From Melitaea cinxia (lineage: Eukaryota; Arthropoda; Insecta; Lepidoptera; Nymphalidae): a stretch of 64,000 nucleotides of DNA. The translations under genes and the position numbers were made by a program. The notes beneath the pieces are model-generated. The model was not told the DNA's origin. It saw nothing but the letters and a program-made list of their open reading frames with translations, and did not search any database. Of the stretch, positions 1-11,484 are shown one piece after another (position 1 is the first letter of the stretch; the number at the start of each line of letters is the position of its first letter). The stretch spans positions 6,331,501-6,395,500 of the forward strand of contig NC_059409.1 of assembly GCF_905220565.1 (NCBI RefSeq), given 5' to 3'.

Positions 1-370
1 ATTCGTTATTTTTTACAAAACTCATTACATCGGATACATTGTCTTTGTACAAAAAGTACAAAGTACAAAAGACGAGCTTTATTTTGTATATAATTTTTTT
101 TTTCTCAGCATATGTTGACCCCGTTGTATAGATACATGTGTTCTCTTACGTAATGCGGAACAAATGCTCGACTATTATTTCTTAAGTTCTAGTTTTACTA
201 CGCCTATTACAATCGTGGATCAAGCTCCGACATCACTCGGATATTACAGGACACATATGAATTTTAATGTAAGTTTTATTATGTGACATATGTATTTAGA
301 ATGAAGATGTAATGTTTTAGATAATTTAATTTAATAAGAGCTCGATTACATCATCATATCAAATAGTACA
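1..370. other. AT-rich sequence, nothing recognised
   Basis: No open frame, repeat or motif that I can support. Confidence 0.5.
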
Positions 371-808
371 AAAAAACCGGCCAAATGCGAGTCGGACTCG
401 CGCACAGAGGGTTCCGTACAAACAAAATTATTAAAAACATTTCTATTATATGATGTAACTAAAAATTTATGCTTTTCGCAATTTTTCCTTTATCTGTGCT
501 ATAAGACGTTGCTTCGCACCAAATTTCAAGATTCTGAGTTCACGGGAAGTACCCTGTAGGTTTTAATTCCCACGCGAGTGTCGAAAATTTGCAGCATAAA
601 CGGTTGTATCTTTTGATTGCGTTGGCTTAGAAGTTTAATTTTTTTCTCAGCTCTAAGAAACAATTAGGCCTGAGTATTTAATATGAATTTCAGCTTGATA
701 CCTCCACGCGTTCGTGAGAAAAGGGGTCTTGACAGACAGACGGACAACATCGAGGATAGGATCCTATAAGGGTTTCGTTTTTTCGTTTAGAGGTACAGAA
801 CCCTGAAA
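371..808 (+). repeat. Dispersed lepidopteran repeat with subterminal inverted repeats
   Basis: It begins with a run of A and CCGGCCAAATGCGAGTCGG, a block very common in moth and butterfly genomes. It contains the perfect palindrome GCGAGTCGGACTCGC at 388-402. AGGGTTCCGTAC (408-419) near one end and GTACAGAACCCT (793-804) near the other are inverted copies with one mismatch. Non-coding; probably a non-autonomous mobile element. Confidence 0.6.
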
Positions 809-940
809 ACGTGACATGGTACAGCGTCCAACCTCATGAGAGTGAGATGGGATAATCCATATATTTATGTTATGGATCGTAGTAAAATAACTTCGATTTT
901 AAGGCGTGGAATTACATAAATACTTAATTGTATTAGTAAA

Positions 941-980
941 GCTCTAAAATACACACTAATCTTAGTGTATATTTTAGAGC
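941..980. repeat. 40-nt near-perfect palindrome
   Basis: GCTCTAAAATACACACTAA and its inverted copy with a single mismatch, separated by only two bases. Could form a cruciform or RNA hairpin. No gene around it. Confidence 0.8.
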
Positions 981-1034
981 CAGAGAGTCATAGTGCCGTA
1001 TGTTTCCACGATATCCATGACATGTCACGGAAGG

Positions 1035-1088
1035 ATGGCGCCGGCCGCGCTGTGCCACGGCCCACGGTTACTATGGCAACGGCGCCAT
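1035..1088. promoter_or_regulatory. GC-rich island with RFX-type X-box
   Basis: GTTACTATGGCAAC at 1067-1080 fits the X-box consensus RYYNYYNTRRNRAC bound by RFX factors. It is framed by inverted ATGGCGCC (1035-1042) and GGCGCCAT (1081-1088) in an otherwise AT-rich region. Sequence match only; there is no gene in the window to attach it to. Confidence 0.3.
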
Positions 1089-1206
1089 GCCGCTGTGATC
1101 TGGACTGCTTGTAGCATCTAGCACAGTAACGATTTACTATAAAATTTGGTCAAGTATCTTTTAAAATTTATTTATGTTGATAAAATAGTAAAGTAGATGA
1201 GTTTTT

Positions 1207-1536
1207 CATCATTACAGCCTATACAGTCCACTGCTGGACACAGGCCTCCACAAGTTCACGCCAAAAATAATGTGAACTCATGTGTTTTGCCCATAGTCAC
1301 CACGCTGGGCAGGCGGGTTGGTGACCGCAGTACTGGCTTTGTCGCACCGAAGACGCTGCTGCCCGTCTTCGGCCTGTGTATTTCAAAGCCAGCAGTTCGA
1401 TGGTTATCCCGCCATCGGTCGGCTTCTTAAGTTCCAAGGTGGTTGTGGAACCTTGTTATCCCTTAGTCGCCTCTTACGATACCCACGGGAAGAGAGGGGG
1501 TGGCTAAATTCTTTAGTGCCGTAGCCACACAGCAGC
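1207..1536 (-). mobile_element. RTE-derived mini-element, copy 1
   Basis: Contains the 3' terminal ~60 bp (CAGCCTAT...CCACTGCTGGACA on this strand) and the whole 5' leader of the RTE element at 8270-10615, with the coding interior missing. Flanked by the 9-bp direct repeat TGAGTTTTT (1198-1206 and 1537-1545), so it was inserted as a unit. On the minus strand an intact start codon leads in frame into the RTE C-terminal codons (MSSHYFWRELVEACVQQWTV, then stop). Confidence 0.8.
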
Positions 1537-1545
1537 TGAGTTTTT

Positions 1546-2700
1546 ATTACATTTAATTGCACTTATATCGGTATTAAACTGTTTGTAACAGTATTATTTT
1601 TGAAATTATTTTTGCTCTATAAAGTCTATCTAACAAGTAAGATCCTAGGCTATAACATAGTACATTACGATTTATAGGTTATAAACGAGTGAAACCGCAC
1701 GTGTTGCATTGTTTTGATTACATCGATCACAATATACTTTTATTTGTACTTATACTTTTCACTTTACTGCTTTCTTAATATTAATTATTTATTCAAGAGA
1801 ATCTAACGCTCATAAAGTCAATGTTTTAAATAAATGAATAAGTAAATTTTCTTAAATATGTTAAAATCTTAATAATGAAAGACAACGTTAAATATATTCT
1901 CAGAATACAATGTTCGTATTAACGACAACATTATTCAAGATTTCATCTCACATTATTCGAAATTTAAATATTGCTTATTATTAATATTGAGGTGTTTTTA
2001 TAGAAAATGTATTAAAATCGTTCTTAATCCGTTTAAAAAATACCAGTTTTTTTGTTACGCGCCTGCATGAATATATTAATTTTATAAAACTGAGTTTTTA
2101 ACATTTAAAATGAGCAATCTTTTCAACTTTAATGTGTAAAGATAAACTTTCATGAAATGTTTGTCTATACTATGTATATACCCACACAAATTTATTTTTA
2201 TATGCTTTTGATAAAACCATTTCGCCGTCAAAAGATTTGATGCATTACTTTAATTTTTTATGAAGTGACGTCTTACAAAAACTTCAAGAGATTAAATTAC
2301 TATTTTTAATACCATTAAATAGAGCATTTATCATTTGAGCACATTAACAAAGGATGACGTCATAGCTCCAACAATACGCCACTTTCACATTAAGTTTTCA
2401 AAGAAAGATCACGAATGTAGACCACATGAGAATCGTTTGAGCTGTCATCGGTTTGAGTGTATTCCATTCCGGTTGATAAGATTTATGTGGGACAATATAA
2501 CATAACTTTTAACAAAGGAAATGATAAAAAAAATTTAAAAGGGATGAACCGCCTAATTTAAAACAAGAGAGTCCAGACAATTCTGTGGATTAAAGAAAAA
2601 TTGGCTCGGAAAAAAATTCTTTTATCAGTCATCCGATGTAAATTTGAGTCAATTAAATTCCATTGCACATTTTTACAAGAGTTCCATATCTATGGGATGG
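1546..2700. other. AT-rich sequence, nothing recognised
   Basis: No supported gene or repeat boundary. Confidence 0.5.
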
Positions 2701-2701
2701 T

Positions 2702-2761
2702 CTTGAATATAGTTCCTAGCATTTTGTAATAAATTTCAATGTGCTAGGAACTATATTCAAG
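2702..2761. repeat. Perfect 20-bp inverted repeat (hairpin)
   Basis: CTTGAATATAGTTCCTAGCA at 2702-2721 is followed 20 nt later by its exact reverse complement at 2742-2761. The geometry resembles a small foldback element or a hairpin RNA precursor; nothing else supports either reading. Confidence 0.85.
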
Positions 2762-2879
2762 GATAAATTATCTTGTGGCTGTTTGATTCAAGTTGTTTCA
2801 AAAACATATGTTTTACACTTCCGTACTCCACATTACGCAGCCGAGACGTGGATACTGACGAAGGGCTGATGATATTTTT

Positions 2880-3022
2880 ATCATCGCGATCACGATCACC
2901 ATTATAATTCAGTCAGTAACACCTTACTGCGGGACGTAGGCTTCCTTCTCCATGTAGCAGAAGGATAGGAGTAAGCTCTTATTCTTCTGCCATCTCCACT
3001 ACGCTGCTCCACTGCGGATTAA
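2880..3022 (-). mobile_element. Degenerate SINE tail (44.3-kb family)
   Basis: The reverse complement shows the body and tail of the SINE at 44268: CAGTGGAGCAGCGTAGTGGA, TTCTGCTACATGGAGAAGGA and CCCGCAGTAAGG-like blocks correspond to GGAGCAACGTGGTGGATTAA, CTCCTACATGGGGAAAGAGG and CCCAATAGTGGG. The tRNA-like head is missing. Confidence 0.5.
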
Positions 3023-6000
3023 AAGATATGTTGGAATTAATTTAGTATGCTATCCTATATGTTTTCTGCATAGCTTTAGATTTTCAGCTTAGTTTTACCT
3101 ACTTAAATACATATCATTAAATAGGTTACTTATAATTTTTTTTGATAAGCTACAGTAAACTGTATATAATACTCAAATATGTAATAGGTAAACCCATATT
3201 ATAGATATATAGTGTAGGGTCTATTATTACATTCGCGGTAGAATTGTTTCAAATGATATTTTTAACGCTCCACAATATAGAACTGTATTATAATTTTGAG
3301 TTATATAAAATTATTTTATAATATATACTTAAAAACACATAAAATATGAAAGACAAGAAAAGTATCGACTTTAATATATAACAAAACGGTTTCACAAATA
3401 AAATAAGGAAAATAAAGTAACCAAACATAAATGAATATACTTACGAGTAAATTAATATAATATATGAAATAAACAACAATTTATGCCTTGACACAAAGTT
3501 TGTCATAGGGTACTCAGCGCCACGGGGTGTTTTTCCATTTATTAGGGCTAGAGTTCTCTCGTTAATGCACTTTGCGAGTCGCACAAACGCCTACGGGAAT
3601 AACGACATATATGTACACATAAGCATGTTGTAAAATGTATATTGTTTTAAGAGGGTCAGGCTATTAATGTTGCCGAACGAAATGCCAAATATAATATTTC
3701 TTAATACATAAAAATAAAGTTTTTCTACTTCTTTTTTCTTTGTTAAAAATATACATTACTTTATTTTCCTTCGTATTTTTAGGGTAAACATTTTTTTAAA
3801 ATTAAATTATGTAAATATGAAGGTAATAAAAGAGATAATTACTTTTTATATAAAATAGTTTTACATTCGAGTTGTGTACACACAATGTGTCGAAAATGAA
3901 AATATTTCACAAAGTTATATAAATATGTTTACGTCAACGATGGCTGGTAATATTTCTTCGCTTCAATGTAAGCTTTATACCCGCTGTATATCAACTTTTG
4001 AATATTTACTACTTTAAAAAATGGCAAGCAGTTGAAAAAAGAGATCATACCTATATGTTTAATAAAGTTTTAAATATGAACTGTGCTTGGTATAACAAAG
4101 TTAATTTAAACATTTTCAATTCCTATTTCAACTCTACTTCTGATTTAAGCTCGTCAATGTTCTATCAATGTTACCTAAAAATACGGTATAGCGCACGTCA
4201 TTCTAGAATAGCAGTTCACTTTTTTTTTGGGAGCTTTATCTACGTGAAATAACTATCCGAAATCGCAGGCTATATTCAGTGAGAGATGAATAAGTCATTT
4301 GTTTCCACCGTTTTGTCCGATTGAGGGCTGACTTTTTAGCGTTGTAGATTCGTTGGATTTGCGATTCAATTGAAACTTTTAATGAACAAAATGAAGCTCC
4401 GTTGTTGTAACTGATTGAAGAAAGATGAAGAACACTTATAGATCTGCTTTGATATTAGTTTCAAACAATTAATTGCGTAATTCATTTAATTTGTAAATCA
4501 TTACTTTCAATTTTGTATTACAAACAATTTTTAATTTAATCCGATTACAAATCAGTCACAAAAGATGCTTTTATTACGTTTTAATAGCCTTTACAAAAAT
4601 AAATGTTTTAGCAATTTGTTACGTAAAAAGAGGCTCTATAAAGTATCCAATGGCAAATAACTGAGACCGATCGGAATTGGTGGCTTATAGTAGCATTGTA
4701 TATATGTACATGACATCGAGGCTTATTTATTTGGAAATCGGATCCTTTTCAAAACGCACTTATTTCCATACGTTCGCATGATATTGAAATGGTTCTTTGA
4801 ATTGCAAATGGCTGAGCCTTGGGCAGATACCATTGAAATGTCAATTTGTTTTCTATTGGAGTTCCTTGTTTACTTCGCGACGGTGTTCTACTATTGTGAG
4901 GATCTTGTTCGGATATTTTAGTGTTACATAAATTAACATCGTATGAATTTAAACTATTTCAAGAAGATAATCAGTATGAATTTTAAATAGCTATTAATTC
5001 GTTATTTTTTGCTTCAATTGCAATTTCAAAGTATTTTATTCAATCAGACTTTTCAAAGCAATTCTGAATAACAAATTTACAAGTCTGGCATGTAAGTTTT
5101 ACAAATAGCTATCCCAAACATGCTTTGTACATTTTCTGGCGAAGAGCTAGCAAGAAACTTCGTAGTTACTATTTTAACATAATGTTTCAAAACAATGTTT
5201 TTGAATCTATGTTCATAGAACACAACGTTTTAATACGATTTTTAATAATAACCTAATATATAATATAATATAAACTTTGAAGTAGCTCATAGTTCTCTAA
5301 TTTTAGTATAAGAAAGCTATTCAGTTGCGATCTAGACTCGTCTAATGATGCTGGAAACTTATTGTAATGCAATGATAGCCATAAATATAAAAACAGGTAA
5401 AATAACGAAGGAGCTCTATTTAGTAAAGTTATTTAAAAATCTTTATCTAAAATCGTAATATAGACTCCAAGGTTGTTACAGTTGTTATATAGATTGTTTA
5501 CTTTACATTGACATTTCAAAGAATTGTGTGCACTGTACCAACATCTTATTATATTATTATTTTTACTACAGAATTCTAGTTTTTATTAAATTTCAAGATA
5601 TACGTGTTTTTTAATTAGACAGTTTCAATACAAAATATATATTTAAGTATATTGCTGATTAATTTAATTATGATTCTTCGCAATAATATGGAATTTATAG
5701 TAAGTATTATGTACTTTATTTACATTTTTCTGAATAGTTTAGATAGAACCTACCATAGATCGATCTTTATTGCATTCGTGAAATTTATACGTGCTTTATA
5801 TCGAGATTTTGTCAAGGATTTCGATTTTGTCGAGATCCGCTGTAGTCGAGCATATCCGGTTTTTATTAGAACCGGGTATTGAGTGGTTTCGGAGAGCTAT
5901 TGTGTTTTCGGATTTCAACCAAATCCTTTTGTGTGAGCCAACCAACGTCCGCTATTTGAAGTTTTAAGAGAGCCTATTTAAAATATGGCGGCTCAGTTTT

Positions 6001-6777
6001 TGTTCTCATAGTTAAGGGGTGATGTAATAATAGTAATGGTACGTTATAAATTACGTAAATAATAGCGTTGTAACGTAAGTAGTAATAATGTTGTTTTTTT
6101 AGTAAATGATTGACTGATATTCTAATTTAATTTCACGTATTTGCAAATAGTTAAAAAAAAAATATTAAAACTTATCCGAAAATTTGTATTTTTCAATGCT
6201 AATATAATATTGTATAAAATTGTATTAAATAAGTACTTGTAAAAAAAAGATACTATTTTTTTTAAATAAAATCTTTAATATAAAAGCTAAGTTTTTACAA
6301 TTCTATATTTTGTATAAATAAAATGGAATATAAATCAAGTGGAAACGTCTAACGCGATTAAATGTTAAACATTGTTATTAGAATTAAAATGAAAACTCCA
6401 CTTGAAATGATTCGTTACGTTAGGATCGGCTTAATTAGATTATTCGTGACTGTGTGCATGAATACTTTCCAGAATTCGGGACACAGAAAATATTTAATGC
6501 TATTGATATCATAAAATTTACGTCAGTACAGATTTAAAGTGAAAATATAAACATTGTCTTTCATGTTAACGTTCCTTTTATGAGTAAAAAAAAAGTTAAT
6601 ATCTAGTAACCGACTATGTGACGTTCTGTTTAAATTTGTTTTTTTTTTTTTTTGTTAAATTTGTTAAAGTTGTTTTGTTCTGTTTAAATTGTCTGTTTAA
6701 TTATTAAAAACGATTTCATTTTAAAAATAATTATTTAGATAATCTTTACTGAGCTCGCCAATTGTAAAAATATTAGG
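3023..6777. other. AT-rich sequence without recognised genes
   Basis: Open frames near 3998 and 5652 have AT-driven composition, no domain and no splice context, and I do not call them. May be part of a long Fas2 intron or of the 5' flank. Confidence 0.45.
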
Positions 6778-7200
6778 TTAAGGTTAAAGATCTTTATTTT
6801 TCTCATTTACAACCATACAGTCATTTGCATGAGAAATAACAACACTATATGAGAGATTTAGTTACAGTTCAGTATGAAGGTGGCAGACCTGGTCTGTGAT
6901 TTTTGTGAATCGTACAACCAACGCGTGTTAAAATTTTGAAGGGCGAAAAGATAAAAAATTAAAAATAAAACGACGATAAAAGAAATCCGTAGTCAAACCA
7001 TATTGTTTTGTGTGATGTTTAAGTCTCCGTTTGAAAACAATGATCAAGTCTGCGACCTTTACATGATCTGGCAAGTTATTGAATAGCTGTGCTCCTTCAA
7101 ATGTTATTGCTCTTTTCCCATACTTGGTTCTAGTTATATATGTTAGAGCATCTTGGCATTTCGTTGTTTCTGATAAATTTAATTTGAGTGTGAGTTTTTT
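6778..7200 (-). mobile_element. LINE 3' end remnant (CR1/Rex1-like)
   Basis: On the minus strand a frame from about 7196 to TAA at 6928-6930 reads TRTKYGKRAITFEGAQLFNN and LPDHVKVADLIIVFKRRLK. This is the C-terminal pattern of LINE reverse-transcriptase ORFs ('G-x-R-x-F-x-x-A-x-x-L-F-N-x-L-P ... F-K-x-x-L-K'). The rest of the ORF is missing, as in a 5'-truncated copy. The 3' non-coding tail runs to about 6778. Confidence 0.6.
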
Positions 7201-7374
7201 TAGTAAGAATTTTATAAATCAAGACAAGATTATTGATATGATATAATTGGTAGAAATTCATTATTTTTTTTCCTTGTAGATTATATCAGTGCTTGTAATG
7301 AAATCGTAGTTGAAGGAATCGTAGGTTAAGAAAACAATATCAACAATCTTTTTTTTATAAATAAATAAATATTT

Positions 7375-7614
7375 ACATAATACACACACGGTCGTCTGTT
7401 CCTAAAGTAAGCAACTTAATTCTTGTGTTATAGGTAACAGCCGACTGGTATATAGCTACATATATTTTTGTTTTCGATAAACATACTTATAAATAATAAA
7501 TATACAAATATATAAATAAATATTTATATTACACCCAGACTCGGGGTGGGAATCGAACCCACAACCCTCGGAAGAGGAAGCAGGGTCACTACAAACTGCG
7601 CCAACGGGCTAGTT
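7375..7614 (-). mobile_element. tRNA-derived SINE, family 1, copy 1
   Basis: On the minus strand the head reads CTAGCCCGTTGGCGCAGTTTG (A-box-like) and GGTTCGATTCCCAC (B box), then an AT-rich body, then CTGTTACCTATAACAC..AGTTGCTTAC and GACGACCGTGTGTG near the 3' end. It is in opposite orientation to copy 2 at 7960. Confidence 0.75.
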
Positions 7615-7959
7615 AAACAAGACATGTATTTAATTAACAAGCAGTTCATTAAAAATCATGCGAATACAAGCTTACAGAAGACTCATTTGTTTACATTCGC
7701 ACAGTCGGGTAAACAAACGCTCGTATTTGCTTTAACTAAACTTACTATTTTCTTTTCTTAACCAAGTAAACGTATGTTTATAGACTGAGTTAAAAGCACG
7801 CTGCGTTCGTTAATTGATTCTAACTCATGTATCTTTCAATGTCTTTAACCAAGTAATATATTATTTACCAATTATTATGTGTATGATCGAAATAATTTGT
7901 TTGTATCTGCAGTATTTAACTGATTAAATCACAAGAAAAGTCAAGATATAATGATATAT

Positions 7960-8205
7960 GACTAGCCCGTTAGCGCAGTTTGTAGTTGCCCTGCTTTCTG
8001 TGCCGCGGGTTGCGGGTTCGATTCCCGCCTGAGTCTGAGTGTAATGTTTGTATTTATATATTTATATATGTATTATTTCTATGTATACTTACAAATATAT
8101 ATATATGTATGTATATAGTTATAACAGTCGCCTGTTACCTGTAACACAAGCATTAAGTTGCTTACCATAGGAACAGACGACCGTGTGTATGTTATATTTA
8201 TTATT
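7960..8205 (+). mobile_element. tRNA-derived SINE, family 1, copy 2
   Basis: Best preserved copy. GACTAGCCCGTTAGCGCAGT carries the A-box region and GGGTTCGATTCCCGC the B box. A (TA)n-rich middle and the conserved tail AAGCATTAAGTTGCTTACC...GACGACCGTGTGT follow. It shares head and tail with copies at 7375, 11253 and 23404. Confidence 0.8.
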
Positions 8206-8273
8206 TATTATAGTGAACTGCAAGAAATGATATTTTTTTAAATTTAGCAATTTGATTTATTTATTAACACACT

Positions 8274-9890
8274 TCAGCCTATCGCAGTCCACTGCTGGAC
8301 ATAGGCCTCCCCAAGTTCGCGCCACACATCCCGGTCTTCCGCAATCCTCATCCAGCCTACACCGGCACTCTTACGTAGATCGTCGGTCCAACGGGCCGGA
8401 GGACGTCCCACACTGCGTTTGCCAAGACGCGGTCTCCACTCTAGGACCCGTCTACTCCAACGGCCATCGGTCCTGCGACACAGATGGCCAGCCCACTGCC
8501 ACTTCAACTTGCTAATTCTGTGGGCTATGTCGGTTACCTTCGTTCTCTCGCGGATAGTCTCATTTCTAATCCTGTCTTTGAGAGAGACCCCAAGCATAGC
8601 CCGTTCCATTGCACGTTGAGCGACTTTAAACTTGTGGACCAGTCCCTTGGTCAGTGTCCACGTCTCGGCTCCGTATGTTAACACAGGCAGTACGCATTGC
8701 TCGAAAACTTTTGTCTTCAAGCATTGCGGAATCTTCGAAGTGAAGACTCGACGGAGTCTGCCAAACGCCGCCCAGCCCAACCGAATCCTCCTATCGGCCT
8801 CCTTCTCGAAGTTGTTGCGGCCTAGTTGGATAGTATGGCCTAGGTAAATATAATCCTGAACAACTTCGAGAAGGGTACCATCGACCGATACCGGTATCGG
8901 TATGACTTGGTTGTTAAACATAACTTTCGTCTTATCCAAGTTCATACAGAGACCGACACGTCGGGAGGACTCGTTTAGGCCGGCCAGCATTTGGCCTAAC
9001 TCATCCAGCGTCTCCGCAAAGATGACAATATCGTCGGCGAAACGAAGGTGAGAGATGAATTCACCGTTGACGTTGATGCCCCGTTCCCCCCAATCCAAGG
9101 TCTTAAAAACATCCTCTAGCGCAGTGGTAAACAGTTTCGGTGATATTACATCCCCCTGTCTTACCCCGCGCCGGAGGGAAATAGGTCTTGTTCTTTGGTC
9201 ATTGACATGAACGGTCATCGTCGCCGCGTCGTACATAGATTTTAGTACCTCGATATATCGCCAGTCGATATGACATCTCTGCAGAGAGTCCAGGACAGCC
9301 CAGGTCTCGACGGAGTCGAAGGCTTTCTCGTAGTCCACAAATGCCATACACAGCGGTTGATTATATTCTTCCGTCTTTTGGATAATCTGCCGAACAGTAT
9401 GGATGTGGTCCACGGTGCTGTAGCCATTTCGAAACCCAGCCTGCTCTGGTGGTTGGAATTCGTCGAGTCTTCTGGCGAGACGATTCGTAACAACCCTCGA
9501 AAACAGCTTATAGACGTGGCTCAGAAGTGAGATCGGTCTGTAATTCTTTAACAGAGACTTATCGCCTCTCTTAAAGAACAGCACCACCACACTCCTGGAC
9601 CACGCCTCCGGCGTGGTACCTCGGTGGATGACGGCGTTAAATAGTCTTGCCAAGGCTTTCAGGACAGGTCGCCCTGCGGCTTTAAGGAGTTCAGTGGTAA
9701 CTCCGTCATCCCCCGGGGCCCTTCCGTTTTTAAGCTGCCCGAGCGCTGCACCAATCTCATCCTTTTCGAAGTCCGGGATACACTCCGAATAATGGCGCAA
9801 CAATGGTGCCCGTGGATCTTCGGTGTCCCAAGTCGCAGGCTTGCGTGCGCTCGACGAGTACAGCTGTCGACCGGGGTACGACTTCATCGT
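8274..9890 (-). pseudogene. RTE reverse transcriptase region
   Basis: Uninterrupted minus-strand frame (open to 9914, TGA at 8274-8276). Numbered from 9914, RT motifs are visible: NYRPISLLSHVYKLF at about 124-138, FVDYEKAFD at 192-200 (motif A), RQGDVISPKL at 252-261 (motif B) and FADD at 292-295 (catalytic motif C). The C-terminus has the GAETWTLTK and GRPPARWTDDL signatures and ends WRELGEAYVQQWTAIG, typical of insect RTE elements. The RT core is intact, but its link to the endonuclease start is frame-broken. Confidence 0.88.
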
Positions 9891-10359
9891 CAGAGTGTGC
9901 CGAGGTCGGCGCATATACCTGTATCACTTTCAGGGAGTACCTGTCGGTGAGCTTAAGTACAAGGTACGCTACCCGGGTCGACACACTACTGACTTCCACA
10001 ACGTTGTCAGTGAGAGTTTTGTGAACCAGAAAACCGACGCCACCTTGGGAAAGCCCATCACCTTCACGGAAGTAGAACAAGTGCCCGGAGTCCAGGATCA
10101 TCGTGTCCTCTCCCTCTCTTCGGACTTCAGACAACCCCAGTATGCTCCACTTAATGTGACTAAGTTCTACCTCGGTGAGGTGATGGTCCAACCGTAGCGT
10201 GCGTCCATTATACGTAGCCAGGAATATTTTTCTTTGGCAGCCTCCCGTACCCCAGTGATTCTTAGCACCCTCTACCCCACCGTTACCACGGCCGCTGCCG
10301 TAGCCGGGAATAGTGGGGCTGCCGGGAACTGAGGGCCTTATTTTTAGGTTCGAACTCAT
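9885..10359 (-). pseudogene. RTE endonuclease, N-terminal fragment
   Basis: The ATG at 10357-10359 opens a frame with the apurinic-type endonuclease start: FLATYNGRTLR, KWSILGLSEVRREGE, GVGFLVHK and VIQVYAPTSAHSDDEV. The family continues with a GDFNAK block and about 150 more residues, which are absent. After DDEV the frame runs into RT-region DNA in the wrong frame, which marks an internal deletion of several hundred bases. Confidence 0.8.
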
Positions 10360-10627
10360 GGGGGTTTTTGCCCATAGTCACCACGCTGGGCAGGCGGGTT
10401 GGTGACCGCAGGGCTGACTTTGTCGCACCGAAGACGCTGCTGCCCGTCCTCGGTCTGTGCATTTAAAAAGCCAGCAGTTGGATGGCTATCCCGCCATCGG
10501 TCGGCCTTTTAAGTTCCAAGGTGGTAGTGGAACTGTGCTATCCCTTAGTCGCCTCTTACGACACCCACGGGAAAAGATGGGGTGGCTAAATTCTTTAGTG
10601 CCGTAACCACACAGCTATTTATTAACA

Positions 10628-11252
10628 TTTGTATTTAATTTTTTTTAATTATATCACATGGCCACAGTATATGAGTATTTGCTACAAAAATAATTAAGCA
10701 TTTATAATTGTTATAATATTATAATCACGCCGTGTTAAGAAATTGTTAAGTTATACTCCACGTGTCTGCACCTTAAAAATTTCACGAGACAAACATAAAT
10801 CTTTGGCCGAATTTAATACTAAAATAAAGATGAAAGAAACATTAGATTATTATTTCACATTCTTTACGTAACATAAATTTTTAAGTAATTTATTTACCGT
10901 CCGCGTTCATCCGGGCAAAGGAAATAAACGAAAAAACAACGAAGATATATTTAGTTACGTTTCTATTTCGTTTCCCGAGAATTTTGTTCATAGAAAGATA
11001 ATGTGAAAGCATTAAGCAAAAAATGGAATTTGACAGTAATTCCGACTCCGAAACTGGAAGTATCATTGTCTGATAAAAATAAAATGTCTAATATAAAAGC
11101 CCTTTCCGTATAATGAAAGCAGTAAATCTATACGAAATGTTCAGTATTATTTATTTCGAAATCGAAAATAATTTATTTTGTATTAATTTTGTATTAATTT
11201 TTAAGCGTGTTTACTTCGTAAAATCATGTATTTTAAACTGTCATAGTAGTTT
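10628..11252. other. AT-rich sequence, nothing recognised
   Basis: No supported gene or repeat. Confidence 0.5.
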
Positions 11253-11484
11253 GGACTAGCCCGTTGGCGCAGTTTGTAGTGCTTTCTGTTTCGTTATGGG
11301 TTCGATTTTCGCATGAGTCTGAGTGTAATATTTGTATTATTTTTTGTATATATATATATATATATAAAACATTTAGTTATATCAGCCGGCTTTTATCTAT
11401 AATACAAGCATTAAGTTGCTTATCTTATGAACAGACGACTGTGTGAATGTTATAAGATATATATTTAATATTTATTATTTATAG
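11253..11484 (+). mobile_element. tRNA-derived SINE, family 1, copy 3
   Basis: GGACTAGCCCGTTGGCGCAG head with a shortened region before the B box (GGGTTCGATTTTCGC), a (TA)n middle at 11347-11367 and the AAGCATTAAGTTGCTTATC...GACGACTGTGTG tail. More diverged than copy 2. Confidence 0.75.

Larger units (their letters stand above)
8270..10615 (-). mobile_element. RTE-clade LINE, structurally complete ends, internally deleted
   Basis: Minus-strand retrotransposon of 2346 bp flanked by a perfect 12-bp duplication TATTTATTAACA (8258-8269 and 10616-10627). From its 5' end it has a ~250-bp leader (10360-10615), an endonuclease start, reverse transcriptase, a C-terminal domain, and a stop only a few bases from the 3' end. 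The endonuclease is cut short and joined out of frame to the RT region near 9885, so the copy cannot make the normal protein. The 3' ends of related copies carry the short TGA/ATC-type repeats characteristic of RTE elements. Confidence 0.88.
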
